Source of the DNA: CAMPKL01 sp963805925
GTDB taxonomy: Bacteria > Acidobacteriota > Terriglobia > Bryobacterales > UBA6623
DNA: 64,000 bases
NCBI GenBank assembly: GCA_963805925.1
Contig: CAWDWB010000010.1
Span: forward strand, 372,001-436,000
Direction: 5' to 3'
Part shown: positions 52,693 through 62,082 of the stretch, piece after piece
Position numbering within the stretch: position 1 is the stretch's first letter
Layout of the letters: each line of letters begins with the position of its first letter
Notes under the pieces: generated by a model
Databases searched by the model: none
What the model was told of the DNA's origin: nothing
What the model saw: only the letters and a program-made list of their open reading frames with translations
Made by a program: the position numbers and the translations under genes

Positions 52693-54171
52693 ATGCACGC
52701 GCCTCGCGTGATCGTCATGGGTGGAGGTCCGGCTGGCCTCACTGCAGCCTATCTTCTCTCGAAGAGCGAGATAGCAGTCGAGGTGTTGGAGCGTGACGAC
52801 ATCGTCGGCGGCATCTCCCGGACGGCTACCCACGGCGGCTACAGATTCGACATCGGCGGCCATCGCTTTTTCACCAAGGTTTCGATCGTGGAGAATCTGT
52901 GGAACGAGATCCTGGGCGACGACCTCATCCTCCGCCGGCGGCTCTCCCGAATCTACTACCGGGGCAAGTTCTTCTCCTACCCGCTCAAACCGTTCAATGC
53001 GCTCTCTGGGCTCGGCCTGTGGGAAACCTCGCGGTGTATGGCCAGCTACGCCAAGGCGCGTCTTCGGCCCATCGTCCCGGAGGACAACTTCGAGGCTTGG
53101 ATCTGCAATCGCTTCGGACGTCGGCTATTCGAGATTTTCTTCCGCACCTACACCGAAAAGGTTTGGGGTATGCCGTGTTCCGAGATTGAAGCCGAGTGGG
53201 CCGCTCAGCGGATCAAGGGGCTCTCTCTCGCGTCCGCCATCAAGAACGCACTGTTCGGCGAAACCGCGTCGGGCAAGCACGCGGTCGTCAAGACCCTCAT
53301 CGATCAGTTTCAATATCCGCGCCTGGGCCCAGGCATGATGTGGGAGCGGGCCAAGGAGATGGCGGAAGCGCGTGGCGCCAAAGTCCACATGCGAACGCCT
53401 GTGCGCCGCATTCACTGGGATGCCAACGGAGTCACTTCGATCGAATCCGACTCCGTATCGTTTGAGGGTACAGACTACATCAGCAGCATCGCCATGGATG
53501 AGCTGGTCGAAGCGCTCACTCCGGCCCCGCCGCCCGAGGTGCTCGCCGCCGCCAAGCGATTGCGCTATCGCGACTTCCTGACGGTCGCGCTGGTCGTTGA
53601 CAAACCCGACCTGTTTCCTGACAACTGGGTCTACGTTCACGATCCGACCGTGAAACTCGGACGCATTCAGAACTTCGGCAACTGGAGTCCCGAGATGGTC
53701 CCCGACCCCAACACCAGCTGCCTCGGCCTGGAATATTTCTGCCACGAGGGCGACGATCTGTGGTCCATGGCGGACGCGGCCTTGCTCGCGCTCGGCGCCA
53801 AGGAGATCGCCTCTCTCGGCCTGCTCGGCGGCGCGAACGTGATGGACGGCGCAGTCGTGCGCATGCCCAAGGCCTATCCTGTTTACGACGCCGGTTACTC
53901 GACGGCCGTTGCCCTCATTCGCGACTTTGTTTCGCAGCGGCTGCCTAATCTGCAACTCGTTGGCCGCAACGGCATGCATCGCTACAACAACCAAGATCAC
54001 TCGATGCTCACGGCGATGCTGGCGGTGAAGAATATCAACGGAAGCCGCTACGACCTATGGCGGGTCAACGTCGACGACGAGTATCAGGAAGAGGGCGCGA
54101 GCATCACCGAAGAGGATCTGCAGCGCCTAGAACAGAGTCAACCATTCGTTCCGCGGGGCAAAGGAAGTTAA
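52693..54171 (+). CDS. NAD(P)/FAD-dependent oxidoreductase, UDP-galactopyranose-mutase-like
   Basis: A 492-residue flavoprotein. The ATG at 52693 (with GGGGAG about 10 bases upstream) opens with RVIVMGGGPAGLTAAYLLS, the FAD-binding GxGxxG. DDIVGGISRTATHGGYRFDIGGHRFFT is the second conserved patch (shortened). The C-terminus GRNGMHRYNNQDHSMLTAM binds the FAD end. The family includes UDP-galactopyranose mutase and other sugar-handling or protoporphyrinogen-oxidase-like enzymes. The GNAT gene follows after 12 bases. Confidence 0.85.
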   Translation: MHAPRVIVMGGGPAGLTAAYLLSKSEIAVEVLERDDIVGGISRTATHGGYRFDIGGHRFFTKVSIVENLWNEILGDDLILRRRLSRIYYRGKFFSYPLKPFNALSGLGLWETSRCMASYAKARLRPIVPEDNFEAWICNRFGRRLFEIFFRTYTEKVWGMPCSEIEAEWAAQRIKGLSLASAIKNALFGETASGKHAVVKTLIDQFQYPRLGPGMMWERAKEMAEARGAKVHMRTPVRRIHWDANGVTSIESDSVSFEGTDYISSIAMDELVEALTPAPPPEVLAAAKRLRYRDFLTVALVVDKPDLFPDNWVYVHDPTVKLGRIQNFGNWSPEMVPDPNTSCLGLEYFCHEGDDLWSMADAALLALGAKEIASLGLLGGANVMDGAVVRMPKAYPVYDAGYSTAVALIRDFVSQRLPNLQLVGRNGMHRYNNQDHSMLTAMLAVKNINGSRYDLWRVNVDDEYQEEGASITEEDLQRLEQSQPFVPRGKGS

Positions 54172-54183
54172 AGCGCATCAGCC

Positions 54184-54672
54184 ATGAATTTGGAGTTTCG
54201 ACCAATCGAGAGCGCCGACTGGAACAAAGTTAGGCGGATCTACCTGGAGGGCCTGACCACCGGCCAAGCCTCGTTTGAAAGCGAAGCGCCGACTTGGCGG
54301 CGCTGGGACGCCGCCCACAACGCCGACTGCCGCATTGCCGCCGTCGACCATGGCGTGATCGTTGCTTGGGCCGCTTTGTCTCCGTTCTCGAACAGGGCCG
54401 TCTATAAAGGCGTTGCCGAAGCATCGGTTTACGTGATGGCCAAATGGCGCGGACGCGGTGTGGGTTCCGCCACGCTCGAGGAACTCATCCGCCAAAGCGA
54501 AGCGGCCGGCTATTGGACTCTGCTGGCCAAAATCTTCCCCGAGAACAAGCCCAGCCTGGCCTTGACCGCAAAGAACGGTTTCCGCGAAGTCGGCATTTTG
54601 CGCAACATCGGCCGCCACGGAGACAGTTGGCGCGATGTCGTCTTATTGGAGCGCCGGGCCACGCTTCTCTAG
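54184..54672 (+). CDS. GNAT N-acetyltransferase, phosphinothricin-acetyltransferase-like
   Basis: A 162-residue acetyltransferase. The pattern RRIYLEGLTTGQASFE, EASVYVMAKWRGRGVGSATLEELI (acetyl-CoA loop RGRGVG) and AKIFPENKPSLALTAKNGFREVG matches the Pat/YncA/MnaT group, which acetylates amino acids such as methionine sulfoximine and phosphinothricin. It is in the same direction as the oxidoreductase with a 12-base gap, and its C-terminus overlaps the end of the convergent deacetylase gene by 30 bases. Confidence 0.88.
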   Translation: MNLEFRPIESADWNKVRRIYLEGLTTGQASFESEAPTWRRWDAAHNADCRIAAVDHGVIVAWAALSPFSNRAVYKGVAEASVYVMAKWRGRGVGSATLEELIRQSEAAGYWTLLAKIFPENKPSLALTAKNGFREVGILRNIGRHGDSWRDVVLLERRATLL

Positions 54673-55656
54673 CGGTCGCTTCTGGTAGTCCGTGTACAGC
54701 GACCCGAGATAGCGTTGCGGCATTGGGGCGGCCACCCAGGGCAGTCCCTCTTGCTCCTGCCAACCTCGTATCCACGAGCCGGACGCTGACGGCATCTGTT
54801 GATAGACCGGGTCCAGCAGCGCGGACTCCAACGAGATGAACTCAAAGTCTTGACGCTTGAACCGTTCGATCACTTCATCGATGTGGTCGTAGTTCAGTGC
54901 GCTCGCGTGCAATAGAGCTACGTGCGGCGTTTGCCGCCCCATCACCGCCGCAGACAGCAGCGCGTAGTGCTCAATGCTCGCTTCCAGATACTCCAAGTAC
55001 GCCTTCGCCACTGCATTCTTGCGGCGCAAATCGTGATTCGACTCCGCCCAGGTATAGACTTCCGCGAACATCCAATCCTGCAAATCGATCGTCACCGGAG
55101 CAATTCTGTACCCGTGCTCCTCGAGATACTGCGCCAACTGTTCGCGCGCTGCCTGGTTCGCGCCGCGGTGCAAATACGGCGCCCGAAAGTACTTCTGGCC
55201 CGCGGGCGGTTTGCCCAACACCGACTCCAGGAACTGCTGGCCGCTCAGGATGTCCGCGAAGTAAGCCTCCGGCTTCATCTCGTGATAATCCCGATGCGAT
55301 GTCGTGTGATTGCCCAACACAGCCCCTGCCTTCTCCCACACGCCCAGTAGGGCGTGTACATCCTTTAGATCCCAAGTCTTCGGTTGGAACGAACTGCTCA
55401 CAAAGCCGGCCACCGGGACCTTCATCTTGTGCAGTTCGCGGAGCACCTTCTCGCTGCGCCGGATAAATGCTTTCGGGTCGTTGAGCAGCTCCGGTTGAAA
55501 CGAACTCTTCGCCGCCGGCAGATCGTCGAAGGTGATCGCCACGCTGCGCTTCGTTCTCTCTGCCGAAAAGTTGAACGGTTCCGCCGCGGAGCCGTGAGAA
55601 AGCAACAAGCCGCCCAAGGCAAGCAACACACCTAGGCGTACAGCGCCGCCACTCAT
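54643..55656 (-). CDS. pgaB: Polysaccharide deacetylase, PgaB/IcaB-type
   Basis: A 337-residue secreted deacetylase (signal peptide, ending GSAAEPF). The NodB motifs are AITFDDLPA, GNHTTSHRDYH for the metal-binding His pair, YFRAPYLHRG and HVALLHASALN at the end. The length fits a single deacetylase domain, as in IcaB, and lacks the glycosidase half of E. coli PgaB. The start ATG overlaps the pgaA stop (TAATG), which couples it to the exporter. Partial deacetylation of poly-N-acetylglucosamine is the expected job from context; the family also includes other substrates. Confidence 0.75.
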   Translation of the reverse strand: MSGGAVRLGVLLALGGLLLSHGSAAEPFNFSAERTKRSVAITFDDLPAAKSSFQPELLNDPKAFIRRSEKVLRELHKMKVPVAGFVSSSFQPKTWDLKDVHALLGVWEKAGAVLGNHTTSHRDYHEMKPEAYFADILSGQQFLESVLGKPPAGQKYFRAPYLHRGANQAAREQLAQYLEEHGYRIAPVTIDLQDWMFAEVYTWAESNHDLRRKNAVAKAYLEYLEASIEHYALLSAAVMGRQTPHVALLHASALNYDHIDEVIERFKRQDFEFISLESALLDPVYQQMPSASGSWIRGWQEQEGLPWVAAPMPQRYLGSLYTDYQKRPLEKRGPALQ

Positions 55657-58137
55657 TAGAACTCCCGTTTCAAGCGATAGTCGAGCTGAATGCTGGCGTA
55701 CGACATGCGGTACGACGATAGGCCCGCATTCGTGCGGTCCAGTGCCGAGTTGGAGTGCCCGCCCTGCAACCGTAGCCAGATGTTCTGCCGCAATCTCTTG
55801 GCAATCTCGACGGTGGAACTGAAAGGAACCGTCCGCGGCGCCCCCGCTTCCATCTGAACGCCTGCTCCGAATTCCGCCACGTAGTCGATGTCACCCGGAA
55901 CACGTCCCTCCAGGTGCAGCGCCCCCAGGTGCGTGCGCACAAAAGCGGGACTGTAGACATCGTTGCTTGGCCGATCGTGCGCCACCCATCCATTGCGCGT
56001 TCCCACCCGGACCCGAATCATGCGCTTGTCCACAATGCGCCGGAATGCCGAAAAATCAAAGCTCTGCCTGGTCGTTGATGAACCGAAGGCGGTCGTGGCG
56101 TACCTCATGCCCAGTTGCGTCTTAAGCGTTGGGCGCAAATCCGTTTCGGCGTAAGCGTATTGGGTTTGAACCTGCCGCTGTAGGGCGTGGAACGCCGTCG
56201 TCGGCTCCTGTCCCAAACCGCCGCGCAGTCGGACCCGGTCCGAGACCAGGTAACTCGCCGAAGCATCCAGACTCAGCCTGCTTTCCTTGACCCCGTTGCC
56301 ATAAAGCACCTGACCCGCCCGCGCGTGCGTCGTGAGCCTGCGCGCCACGTGCCCGGTCCAGCCCACCCCGTAGGTCGTCCAGCTCGCACTCTCGCCTCGC
56401 TGGGTAAACAGTTGCCGGTTCACCCCGAACTCCAGGCGATGGCTAACCGATAGGGGCGCTTCAAACTGCTGGCGGATCCCCTGCGAAACGAAATCATCCG
56501 TGTCCGCGAAGTAATCGGCCCGTGTCTGGAACGCATAGCCGTACTCGTATTCCAATTCATCCCGCAGCCGGTACGCCTCGCGATCACCCGGATAGCGCTG
56601 CGCAAACGTGCGGGCATAGTCCGTGGCCATCCGTGCGTCGTCGGACCAACGGGCCGCCAGGGCCATGTGGTGCAGGGCATCGCCTTGCTGCGCGTTCTCT
56701 TCCGGCAACGACGCCAAGGTCTTTTCGGCTTGCAGGTGCCGTCCCGCCCAGTTGAGAACCTGCGCGCGCGATTTCACCAGGTCCCAGCGGTCCGGGAGTC
56801 GAGTTAGGCTCTCGTCCGCCGCTTTGATCGCTGATCCCAGCCGATTCTGATCCGCTAACGAGTGGATCAACCCGTCCGGCCCCGCGCTGGACTCAGGATA
56901 GAGGGCCGAAATCTGCGTGTATAGCCGCTCGGCTTCTTTCGGCTGTCCGCTCCAACGCAGCGCCAAACCCTTGCGGACGAGGTTCTTCTCATCCACATAG
57001 CCGTCGGCCAGCAGCTCGTTGAGCATCTCGAGCGCAATCTTGGGATGATCGCCAAACAATTCCGCCTGGGCCCGGTCCGATCTGGCCCACACCGGTTGGC
57101 TGGGTTGTTGTTCGAAAACATAGTCGAACTCCCGCTGCGCTTCCACGTAGCGTTCGTTCCAGGTCAATACGACCGCATAATCTCGCCGTACGCCCAGGTG
57201 ATAGGGCGCCATCGCTACCGCGCGCCTCAGGTAGGCGATTCCCAGGTCGCCCTCCCCCTCGCGGGCCAACGCGACGCCTTCCGCCGCCAGGGCGACGGAC
57301 TGTACGTTCAGCGAGCGTCCCGTCTCCGCTCCCGGCAGATTCGTCGCTAACTCGCTCGGAGCGGGCGCCAGAGGCAACGTCGCCGATTGCGCCACCAGCG
57401 GCGGCTCCGCCCGGAAGCGTCTTGCGAGCGCGCGCCCCACGATGGACGCCTGCGCGTTCCAGTCAGCCGCCGGAATCGTGTCAAACAGCTCCTGAGCCTC
57501 ATCAAAACGGCCAAGCAGAGTCAACAACCACCCGCGCCAAGCCCGAATCTGCGAGCTGCGGTCCCGTCCCTGCGACCACGTAGCCAGGAAGGCGTGCGCT
57601 TCATCGATCTGCCGGCGATCCAGCAAGATCTCGACAAGGCCTATAGCCGCCGTTTCGGAGTCCGGATAGTAACCCAAGGCGTCGCGGTAGGCCTGCTGCG
57701 CCTGGTTTCTGCGCGACGCTCGCCTCAGCGCTAGGGCGTGGCGCGTCAGAACGCCCTCGCGCAGGTCGCCCTCATCGATCAGGCTCTCGTAGAGATCGAC
57801 CGCCATCAGGGGCGTCTCCGCCAAATAGTTCGGCGTTGGCCATCTCCAGACGCGCCCAGGACGGCTGCTCCGGCTGCGCCTGTCGAATGCGGCGAAATAC
57901 GATCGCCGCTTTGCGATACTGGCCCGACCACCCCAAGGCCACACCGTAGTCTCTTTCGATCGTCCACTCTTCGGGGGCCAGACTCATCGCTTCTTCATAC
58001 AGCGGCAGCGAGTCTTGCGGCTGCGTTGAACGCGCCAACTCTCTCGCGCGGTCCGCCAGACTCCACGCTTGCTGCAATGGGGTCGTCTGCGCCGCCAGCA
58101 TTGCCGGTATGGCCAGGCTCAACAGCCACAGCGTCAT
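55656..58137 (-). pseudogene. pgaA: PgaA-like TPR and outer-membrane porin, frameshifted near 57820
   Basis: The start is the ATG at 58137, preceded by GGAG at 7 bases and lying just after the pgaC stop. The frame holds signal peptide (ending MLAAQTT) and TPR up to ARLEMANAELF. At 57818-57823 the frame is lost. Removing one base joins it to AETPLMAVDLYESL and runs to 55656, giving 826 residues. TPR units (SALYPESSAGPDGLIHSL, others) make up residues about 20-500 and a 16-strand-type barrel forms the end, which closes with YRLKREF. This is the PgaA arrangement: periplasmic TPR scaffold plus pore for poly-N-acetylglucosamine export. The base difference may be a sequence error; otherwise the operon is inactive. 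Confidence 0.78.
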
Positions 58138-58141
58138 GCGA

Positions 58142-59398
58142 TTACTCCGCATTTTGACGCTCCAATCTCCACGTCACAGGCGCCGACAAATTCAGGCGCT
58201 TCACAAAGCCCTTCGTCGAGTGGATGGCGCTCGACAGCGACATCATCATCCAGTAGAAGCACGGGTAGAAAATCGCGAACGGGAATTCATAGATGATGTC
58301 CCGCTCGTACTTTGCGTCGATCACCACGCCCACCAGCAACTGCGCCAGGCAGCAAGCGAAGATCATCACGCCCCAGTAGTTCGGGAACGGCGAGCCTCCG
58401 TACGGACTATGCCCGAACAGCATGCCGACCGCCCAAAAGCTCGTAATCGCCACAAACACCCAGGCCCACAACACTGACAGGAAGCTCTCGACATACACCG
58501 GGTACAGCCGGTAGTGTTTCGGCGTCCACAGGATCGACATATGGCGTTTGAGCGCCTGGCCGAGCCCTACCGCCCAACGGCAGCGCTGCTTCCACAGCAC
58601 ATTCACGTCTTCCGGCACTTCCATCCACACCAACGCCCGCGGCTCGTAGCGGATTTCGAAGTTGTTCATCTGCAGCTTGAAGGTCAGGTCGATGTCTTCT
58701 GTCGACATTCCCGGCGAATACAGGCCCGCCTGCAGCAATGCGTCCTTGCGGAACATGCCGCAGACGCCCGAAACGCACATCACTCGACCCCAAACGCGTT
58801 GCGCCCGCCGCAGCAGGCCGATCACCGAACTGAACTCCACGGCCTGCAACTGCGAAAGCCAATTATTGCGGTTGCGGACCCGTGCATTGCCGGCCACCGC
58901 GCCCACATTCGGACTGCGGAAGTGTTGCACCATCACCTTCAGAACCTGCGGTTCCGGAATCGTATCCGCGTCCATCACCAGGATCAAATCGCCTTTCGCG
59001 CAGGGCACGGCATCATTCAACGCCATCGCTTTTCCTTCATTAAACTTCTTATCAAGAAGTCGTACGCGAGGATCTGAAAGAAAAGGCTTTACGCGTTCGA
59101 CAGTCCGATCCTTGGAGCCGTCGTTAATGACGATCACCTCATAGTTTGGGTAATCGATGCTGGTCAGACCGCGCAGCGCCGAGGCGATGCTGGCCTCCTC
59201 GTAGTACGCAGGTGTGAGGATGCTGACGAACGGCGTGAACGAGTCGTCGTCCCGTTGTTCACCCAGGTCGTGACGGAAGAAATACGTCATCGCCGTCGTG
59301 ATCCAGATCAAGCTGGTGACGATGGGGTAGATGCCGTAAAACTGTACCGCCAGCCAGTAGAGGTGGCTTTCCTCGATTGCCTTAATCAGCCAAAGCAT
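58142..59398 (-). CDS. pgaC: Poly-beta-1,6-N-acetylglucosamine synthase, PgaC-type GT2
   Basis: A 418-residue processive GT2 glycosyltransferase. Two helices (about 12-40) precede the GT-A domain with VSILTPAYYEE, VIVINDGSKD, DADT, STEDIDLTFKL and the QRCRWAVG motif that binds the acceptor. Three helices follow (WVFVAITSFWAVGMLF, others). The order and the TED/QRxRW pair match PgaC, which polymerises UDP-GlcNAc and needs PgaD and c-di-GMP. The start at 59398 is 85 bases after the pgaD stop; its stop lies 5 bases before the pgaA ATG. Confidence 0.9.
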   Translation of the reverse strand: MLWLIKAIEESHLYWLAVQFYGIYPIVTSLIWITTAMTYFFRHDLGEQRDDDSFTPFVSILTPAYYEEASIASALRGLTSIDYPNYEVIVINDGSKDRTVERVKPFLSDPRVRLLDKKFNEGKAMALNDAVPCAKGDLILVMDADTIPEPQVLKVMVQHFRSPNVGAVAGNARVRNRNNWLSQLQAVEFSSVIGLLRRAQRVWGRVMCVSGVCGMFRKDALLQAGLYSPGMSTEDIDLTFKLQMNNFEIRYEPRALVWMEVPEDVNVLWKQRCRWAVGLGQALKRHMSILWTPKHYRLYPVYVESFLSVLWAWVFVAITSFWAVGMLFGHSPYGGSPFPNYWGVMIFACCLAQLLVGVVIDAKYERDIIYEFPFAIFYPCFYWMMMSLSSAIHSTKGFVKRLNLSAPVTWRLERQNAE

Positions 59399-59483
59399 CG
59401 GTTATGCACCAACAGCTTGCGTCCGCTCCTCAGCGGCGCTCTCGGTCTGCGACCGGACCAATATCGGGCGTCCTCGCGGAGGC

Positions 59484-59912
59484 TCAGGCGTCGGCGACGG
59501 CGCCGCCGGCGTCTTCATGGCCGTACACCTTCGCGCCTTCCTTCATCTCCACGATGAGATGGCTGTCGCGCAATGTCGTCTCCGGCGCCAGCGTGATGCG
59601 TCGCCCGAAGTAGTCTTGCGAAAAGACCGTTGTCGCCTGCGCGTTCGGTCTCGCCGGACCGCGCCACTGATAAAGAACGATGTTGAAACCGACCCAAAGC
59701 GCCAGCGCCGCGAGATAAAGCCACGTCGCCTGGGCAAGCCAGATCAGTGAATCAACCACCTCATCTATCGGGCTGTCGCGAAAGATCTTCGCGCCAAACC
59801 AGAAGAAGCCGAGCCACAGTGCAGCCATCAACAGCTGTGTAAACAGCCAGTTGACGCGCTCCGTAACGCTCCAGGATGGGTGCGGTTCAACTCTCGATGC
59901 TAATGTCGTCAT
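59484..59912 (-). CDS. pgaD: PgaD-like small membrane subunit
   Basis: A 142-residue protein with two membrane helices (WLFTQLLMAALWLGFFWF; LYLAALALWVGFNIVL), the size and topology of PgaD. The start at the ATG at 59912 follows common practice; a GTG six codons earlier is possible. The C-terminal tail is charged (MKEGAKVYGHEDAGGAVADA). PgaD proteins are poorly conserved, so the call rests on topology and on the position before pgaC. With pgaC it forms the c-di-GMP-sensing synthase pair in E. coli. Confidence 0.75.
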   Translation of the reverse strand: MTTLASRVEPHPSWSVTERVNWLFTQLLMAALWLGFFWFGAKIFRDSPIDEVVDSLIWLAQATWLYLAALALWVGFNIVLYQWRGPARPNAQATTVFSQDYFGRRITLAPETTLRDSHLIVEMKEGAKVYGHEDAGGAVADA

Positions 59913-60066
59913 CGTGAGGTCGCACTCCACTTCCTAGGCGAAGGCCCGGAAGGCGTCTCCTCTCAGGGCGATGATCGGACATGGGAGAGATGGCGGCTAC
60001 TAACAGATCGCGGCGTTTTCGGCCTCGGGATGTACCTAACCTTAATTGGTATAACTCTTAACCATA

Positions 60067-60086
60067 GGGGGACTATAGTCCTCCCC
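60067..60086. promoter_or_regulatory. Palindrome GGACTATAGTCC between pgaD and the divergent gene
   Basis: A perfect 12-base palindrome (60070-60081) is extended by flanking GGGG and CTCCCC. It lies in the 193-base gap between the pgaD start (59912) and the TTG at 60106, about 20 bases before the latter. It could be an operator or part of a hairpin. AT-rich sequence just upstream (TTAATT, TATAAC) fits a promoter. Confidence 0.3.
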
Positions 60087-60105
60087 GATTCGAGAGACTC
60101 CCACC

Positions 60106-60744
60106 TTGCCGGCAGCCCTCGCGGTATTTGCAAAGCGGCCGATCCCCGGCCAGGTCAAGACTCGCCTCACCCCGGCGTTGTCTCCGGAACAGGCCGCCGG
60201 CCTCTATTGGGCGATGGTAGAGGACACCTGGGCCCTGGCGTCAACGCTTCCCGATGTTGAAGCCTATCTCTTCGTCGATCAGCCCTGGGAAGGTTTCGAA
60301 GCCCTGGCGGGCAGCCGTCCCATTCAGCTCCAAGTAGGATCCTTTCTCGGGCAGCGTATGTTGTCTTGTTTGCAGGTTCTTAATGGAGAAGACTTCAAGT
60401 CATCTGTCATTATTGGAACCGACAGTCCGACGCTGCCCAGGGCGTACATCCATGCTGCGTTCGCTCTGCTCGAAAATGAAAACGACGCCGTCCTCGGTCC
60501 TGCCGAAGACGGCGGCTACTATCTGGTCGGCTGCCGACAGCCGCATCCCGGGATGTTTGACGATGTCGCTTGGTCCAGTCATCAAACCCTCGCCCAGACC
60601 CGATCCGCCTTCGACGCTCAGGGCTACCAAACCCATCTGACGCCTCTGTGGCGCGACGTCGACTCCATCGAAGACGTCCAGCGTCTCGCTAGAGAGCCTG
60701 TTGGTCCGTCGGTCAAAGCCTGGCTGCGCCAAAACCCGGTCTGA
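60106..60744 (+). CDS. TIGR04282/DUF2064-family glycosyltransferase-like protein
   Basis: A 212-residue protein from a TTG start. It opens AALAVFAKRPIPGQVKTRL, which is the nucleotide-binding loop of the family, and has IIGTDSPTLP, GPAEDGGYYLVG and the closing WRDVDSIEDVQRL. The fold is that of small nucleotidyl- or glycosyltransferases; members were linked to arsenosugar biosynthesis in some bacteria, but no arsenic gene is here. The likely donor is a nucleotide sugar. It is divergent from pgaD and may or may not belong to that system. Confidence 0.85.
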   Translation: MPAALAVFAKRPIPGQVKTRLTPALSPEQAAGLYWAMVEDTWALASTLPDVEAYLFVDQPWEGFEALAGSRPIQLQVGSFLGQRMLSCLQVLNGEDFKSSVIIGTDSPTLPRAYIHAAFALLENENDAVLGPAEDGGYYLVGCRQPHPGMFDDVAWSSHQTLAQTRSAFDAQGYQTHLTPLWRDVDSIEDVQRLAREPVGPSVKAWLRQNPV

Positions 60745-60941
60745 AATCGGGCAGGGAAGTGCCCCGGAAGTTGTGTATACACCGTCGCCAGGGACGAGCT
60801 CGCGTTTTGCGACCGCTGGCTCAGCCGTTTCGCGTCCAACGTCCTAACGCGAAAACGAGTACCTGTAGCTCTATCGAGCCGGTTGCCGTGCCAGATGGAT
60901 TCTTTCGCAGCTTCCTGTCCAACCGCTTGATAAAATGGTCC

Positions 60942-61583
60942 TTGAGCAATTCCCCCAAGGCTATCCTTTTCGACTTCGACGGCACACTCGTCGATAGCGA
61001 GCCGCTGCACTACGAAGCCTGGCTGCACGCCGTCAAGCCGTTCGGGGCCCATACCGACTGGGATGATTATGTCTTGCGGTTCGTTGGTCAGACCGGCCGC
61101 TGGGCCGCCGAGACGTTCTTCCAAGAGGCCGGCGTCGACTACACCCCCGAGCTGGTCGTTGAAGCGACTCGGACCAAAGAAGCCTACTTTCGGCTGTATG
61201 CTGACGAACGGTTAGTGATCACTCCTGAGACGACAGCAGCCGTCAGGCAACTTCCTAATCATCTGCCGATTGGAGTCATTACCTCAAGCGTTATCACAGA
61301 GGTTGAGCCCGCGCTGATTGCCGCCGGCCTGCGCGACCGCCTGTCTGTACTGGTCTGCGCCGCGGACGTCTCTCAGCACAAGCCGCATCCCGAACCGTAC
61401 CTGACCGGCTTGGAGCGGCTGCGCGTCGATCACGGCCATTCCGAACTCGTCGCAGCCTCCGTCACCGTCTACGAAGACTCCCGCTCAGGCATCGCCTCCG
61501 CCACAGCTGCCGGCATGACCGTCCGGACTGTCCCAGACCCCAAAGACCTGCCAACCCTCCTCTCCAGGGATGGCTGGCTTTAG
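60942..61583 (+). CDS. HAD-family hydrolase (beta-phosphoglucomutase-like)
   Basis: A 213-residue HAD subfamily I enzyme. I chose the TTG at 60942, which gives SNSPKAILFDFDGTLVDSEPLHYEAW (shortened). Motif II (VITSS), motif III Lys (HKPHPEPYL) and motif IV (VYEDSRSGIASATAAGM) are present, with a helical cap. It resembles beta-phosphoglucomutase and general sugar-phosphate phosphatases. The 197 bases before the start carry a GTGTATACAC palindrome at 60773-60782. An AT-rich stretch follows its stop. Confidence 0.85.
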   Translation: MSNSPKAILFDFDGTLVDSEPLHYEAWLHAVKPFGAHTDWDDYVLRFVGQTGRWAAETFFQEAGVDYTPELVVEATRTKEAYFRLYADERLVITPETTAAVRQLPNHLPIGVITSSVITEVEPALIAAGLRDRLSVLVCAADVSQHKPHPEPYLTGLERLRVDHGHSELVAASVTVYEDSRSGIASATAAGMTVRTVPDPKDLPTLLSRDGWL

Positions 61584-62082
61584 TTGTCTGATAAGATATA
61601 TTATGTCAACTGATACAATCATTGACACTAGGTAACAGGCGTGCGTCGTCCAGGAGGCTGGCGGCAACTGCCCTCCAATTCCGCCACAGTTGGCTATGAA
61701 CGCTTCTCTCTTCTGACGTCATCTTCGATCAGGGCCTCAAGGTCGTCGAATGTGAGTTGGAAGCCGAACGCCCAAAACGTTTCCGCGGCGAGCGGTCCTT
61801 CCAGACGAGCCAAGAAGCCCAAGCCTACCTCGATCAGCAACTGGACGATTTCAAGCCAGCCAGCTTGTAGCCGCCTGCTAATCTGGAACCAAAACGGCCC
61901 GCTCGAAAGAGCGGGCTGTTTTGCGTTCGGGATGGGGCGAATGTCCACGTTTTCAGCGTCCGACGGAACTAAGTTGTGGATTATAAGACAGTTACGAGAA
62001 TTTCGGCCGGACATATCCGCATGTCTCGCGGACATTGGTGGACAATGGCGGTCATCGCGCCGCTATGAACGGACGACAAGGG
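61584..62082. other. Intergenic region with an inverted repeat and an orphan frame
   Basis: This 499-base gap is partly AT-rich (61582-61630). TGTCAA (61604-61609) and TTGACA (61622-61627) form a 6-base inverted repeat with a 12-base spacer, operator-like. A start-less open frame (61700-61870, 56 codons) ends QEAQAYLDQQLDDFKPASL and has normal codon bias, so it looks like a truncated gene. A bidirectional terminator follows at 61897-61923. Between 61960 and 62060 several GGACAT/GGACAA and reverse copies occur. Confidence 0.4.
61897..61923. terminator. Bidirectional intrinsic terminator
   Basis: An 8-base perfect stem GCCCGCTC, GAAA loop, GAGCGGGC, with TGTTTTG on the plus side and CCAAAACG before the stem, which gives a T-rich tail on the minus strand also. 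It lies between the plus-strand HAD gene with its following fragment and the minus-strand M48 gene, as expected for convergent ends. Confidence 0.85.

Noticed and set aside
61694..62035. Minus-strand 113-residue ORF in the same gap
   Set aside because: It crosses the terminator hairpin and is opposite the better plus-strand fragment.
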